Below are positions 63,017-64,000 of a stretch of DNA of 64,000 nucleotides, one piece after another. A program made the position numbers and the translations under genes. Positions within the stretch are counted from its first letter, which is position 1, and the number at the start of each line of letters is the position of its first letter. This stretch comes from Streptomyces spinoverrucosus (GTDB lineage Bacteria; Actinomycetota; Actinomycetes; Streptomycetales; Streptomycetaceae), in assembly GCF_015712165.1 (NCBI RefSeq), contig NZ_JADPZX010000001.1:4600001-4664000 (forward strand), in the 5' to 3' direction. Below the pieces are notes generated by a model. That model was not told where the DNA came from. It saw only the letters and a program-made list of their open reading frames with translations, and ran no database searches.

Positions 63017-63077
63017 TCGGTCCCCCTTCGAAAGCTCCGCCCTGGTGGCCAACCCTTGGGACTGCTGACCAGGTTGC

Positions 63078-63098
63078 TGAAGTTGGCGACCAACTTCA
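63078..63098. promoter_or_regulatory. 21-bp palindrome between divergent genes (candidate GntR operator)
   Basis: TGAAGTTGG, centre CGA, CCAACTTCA: perfect 9-bp arms. It lies 62 bp before the small membrane gene and 85 bp before the GntR gene; a further GAAGTTG half-site is at 63165-63171 overlapping the GntR -10. Confidence 0.7.
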
Positions 63099-63182
63099 CT
63101 GTACTTATCTCCACTTGGAAGCGTCTCATAACCACCTACTTCTGAACTGCCGGAAGATGGCGGGAAGTTGTAGTGTTTGGTC

Positions 63183-64000
63183 GTGGACCGGGAACACGTC
63201 CCCGTCAATGGACGGAAGAGGCCACAGCCGCCACAGATGTCACACCGCGAGGTGGCCGACGAGCTGCGCGCCCGGATCAGGGACCGGGTCCTGCGGCCGG
63301 GCCAGCGCATGCCCACCCAGGCCCGGCTGGCGGAGGAGTTCGGCGTGGATCGCGGGACGGTCCGGCAGGCCCTGCGCACCCTGCACGAGGAGCGGCTGCT
63401 CACCAACGTGTCCAAAGGGAGCCCGGCGACGGTGGCCCCCGAACCCGACCGGGCGCCGGCCGGCCCGGAAGCCCCGCCGCAGCCCACCACCGTGGCACTC
63501 GCCCCCCGGGTGGCGGCCGCCTTCGCGGCCCCGCACGTGGAGATCGACGCCCTCTGCCTGACCTCGATATCGCTCACCCTCTCGATCGGCGAGCCGCTGC
63601 GCCGGATCCACGCGGGTGAGCTGAAACCGGCCAAGGTCGACGTCCGCGTCCTGCTGCCCAGCCGGGAGATCGACCTCGCCTTCCCGGCGCCGGTGGACCC
63701 GGCGGACGCCGACCGGCTGCACCAGCGGTGGCTCGCGATGCGCAACGCCCAGGGGCAGGTGCTCCAGCACAATCTGCTGGCGCTGCGCTCCACGCACGGG
63801 ATCGACGTGCACGTCTCCTTTCGCGCCCTGCCGTTCACGCCGCCGGTGAAGCTGTACCTGCTCAACGGCTCGGAGGCGCTGTTCGCGTACTACACGCTCA
63901 GGCGCCGCGAGGAGGAGATCGACCACGAACAGCTCCAGCTGTACGACGCCGAGGGCACCCGGTCGATGCTGTTCGCCTTCGAGCAGGGCGCCGGGCTGCG
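63183..64000 (+). CDS. GntR-family regulator, 3' end outside the window
   Basis: At least 272 codons, still open at the window end. The N-terminal winged helix spans about residues 20-90: SHREVADELRARIRDRVLRP, then GQRMPTQARLAEEFGVDRGTVRQALRTL. The longer C-terminal domain (for example ALRSTHGIDVHVSFRALPF and LNGSEALFAYYTLRR) is not a UTRA or FCD domain I can name. TAGTGT (63171-63176) begins exactly 12 nt before the GTG, so a leaderless mRNA is likely. Divergent from a small membrane protein gene. Confidence 0.85.
   Translation, partial: MDREHVPVNGRKRPQPPQMSHREVADELRARIRDRVLRPGQRMPTQARLAEEFGVDRGTVRQALRTLHEERLLTNVSKGSPATVAPEPDRAPAGPEAPPQPTTVALAPRVAAAFAAPHVEIDALCLTSISLTLSIGEPLRRIHAGELKPAKVDVRVLLPSREIDLAFPAPVDPADADRLHQRWLAMRNAQGQVLQHNLLALRSTHGIDVHVSFRALPFTPPVKLYLLNGSEALFAYYTLRRREEEIDHEQLQLYDAEGTRSMLFAFEQGAGL

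Overview
The window is chromosomal DNA of a Streptomyces. It is very GC-rich, its genes use G/C third positions, and it opens inside an rRNA operon with an actinobacterial 23S and 5S. The gene set (GlnR, Nur, MshD, RsiG, a WhiJ-type cluster, DUF397, DUF3099, SseC) belongs to that genus. From memory, the order pst - pit - ppk - mshD - glnR - cysA - nur matches the core of the S. coelicolor chromosome; I could not run an alignment.

Layout. 1-3.4 kb: end of the 16S-23S spacer, 23S, 5S and terminator. 3.4-5.6 kb: a response regulator, an ABC ATPase that appears fused to the tail of a lost histidine kinase, and an acetyltransferase. 5.6-12.8 kb: a leftward operon for a chromosomal type IV secretion-like machine (VirD4-like, VirB4-like, SCO6880-like, VirB6-like, an NTF2-type membrane protein and a small two-helix membrane protein). 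13-22.5 kb: accessory genes, namely TetR/SDR, an RHH-MazF toxin-antitoxin pair, a type VII-type polymorphic toxin locus with immunity gene, and a WhiJ-like regulatory trio. 23-24 kb: a transglycosylase-NlpC/P60 wall hydrolase that would suit the secretion machine. 24.2-26.6 kb: a PAP2 phosphatase and a berberine-bridge-type oxidase.

26.9-39.3 kb is phosphate country: a PHO box, pstSCAB, a Pit permease with its DUF47 partner, CsoR, a lipoprotein, then ppk-CHAD-Nudix for polyphosphate. 39.4-47.7 kb holds a GntR-controlled ABC exporter, mycothiol synthase, a frameshifted secreted 5'-nucleotidase, a bifunctional pectate lyase/pectinesterase and a PIN toxin-antitoxin pair. 47.8-53.4 kb holds a two-component system, a PDZ-less HtrA-type protease, a LacI regulator and GlnR. 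53.5-64 kb is core metabolism and regulation: hydrolase, MoaD/ThiS protein, DUF2993 protein, the thiosulfate sulfurtransferase operon behind a cysteine-containing leader peptide, DsrE, a FABP-like protein, Nur, YgfZ, Dtd, the anti-sigma factor RsiG and a GntR regulator cut by the window end.

Three things stand out. First, at least thirteen genes have a TANNNT hexamer starting exactly 12 or 13 bases before the start codon, so many transcripts here are probably leaderless. Second, the toxin/immunity segment is visibly poorer in GC than its surroundings and ends in a domain I do not recognise. Third, there are scars of decay or expansion: an ABC/kinase fusion, a coupling ATPase without P-loop, a one-base frameshift, and several in-frame or intergenic tandem repeats.
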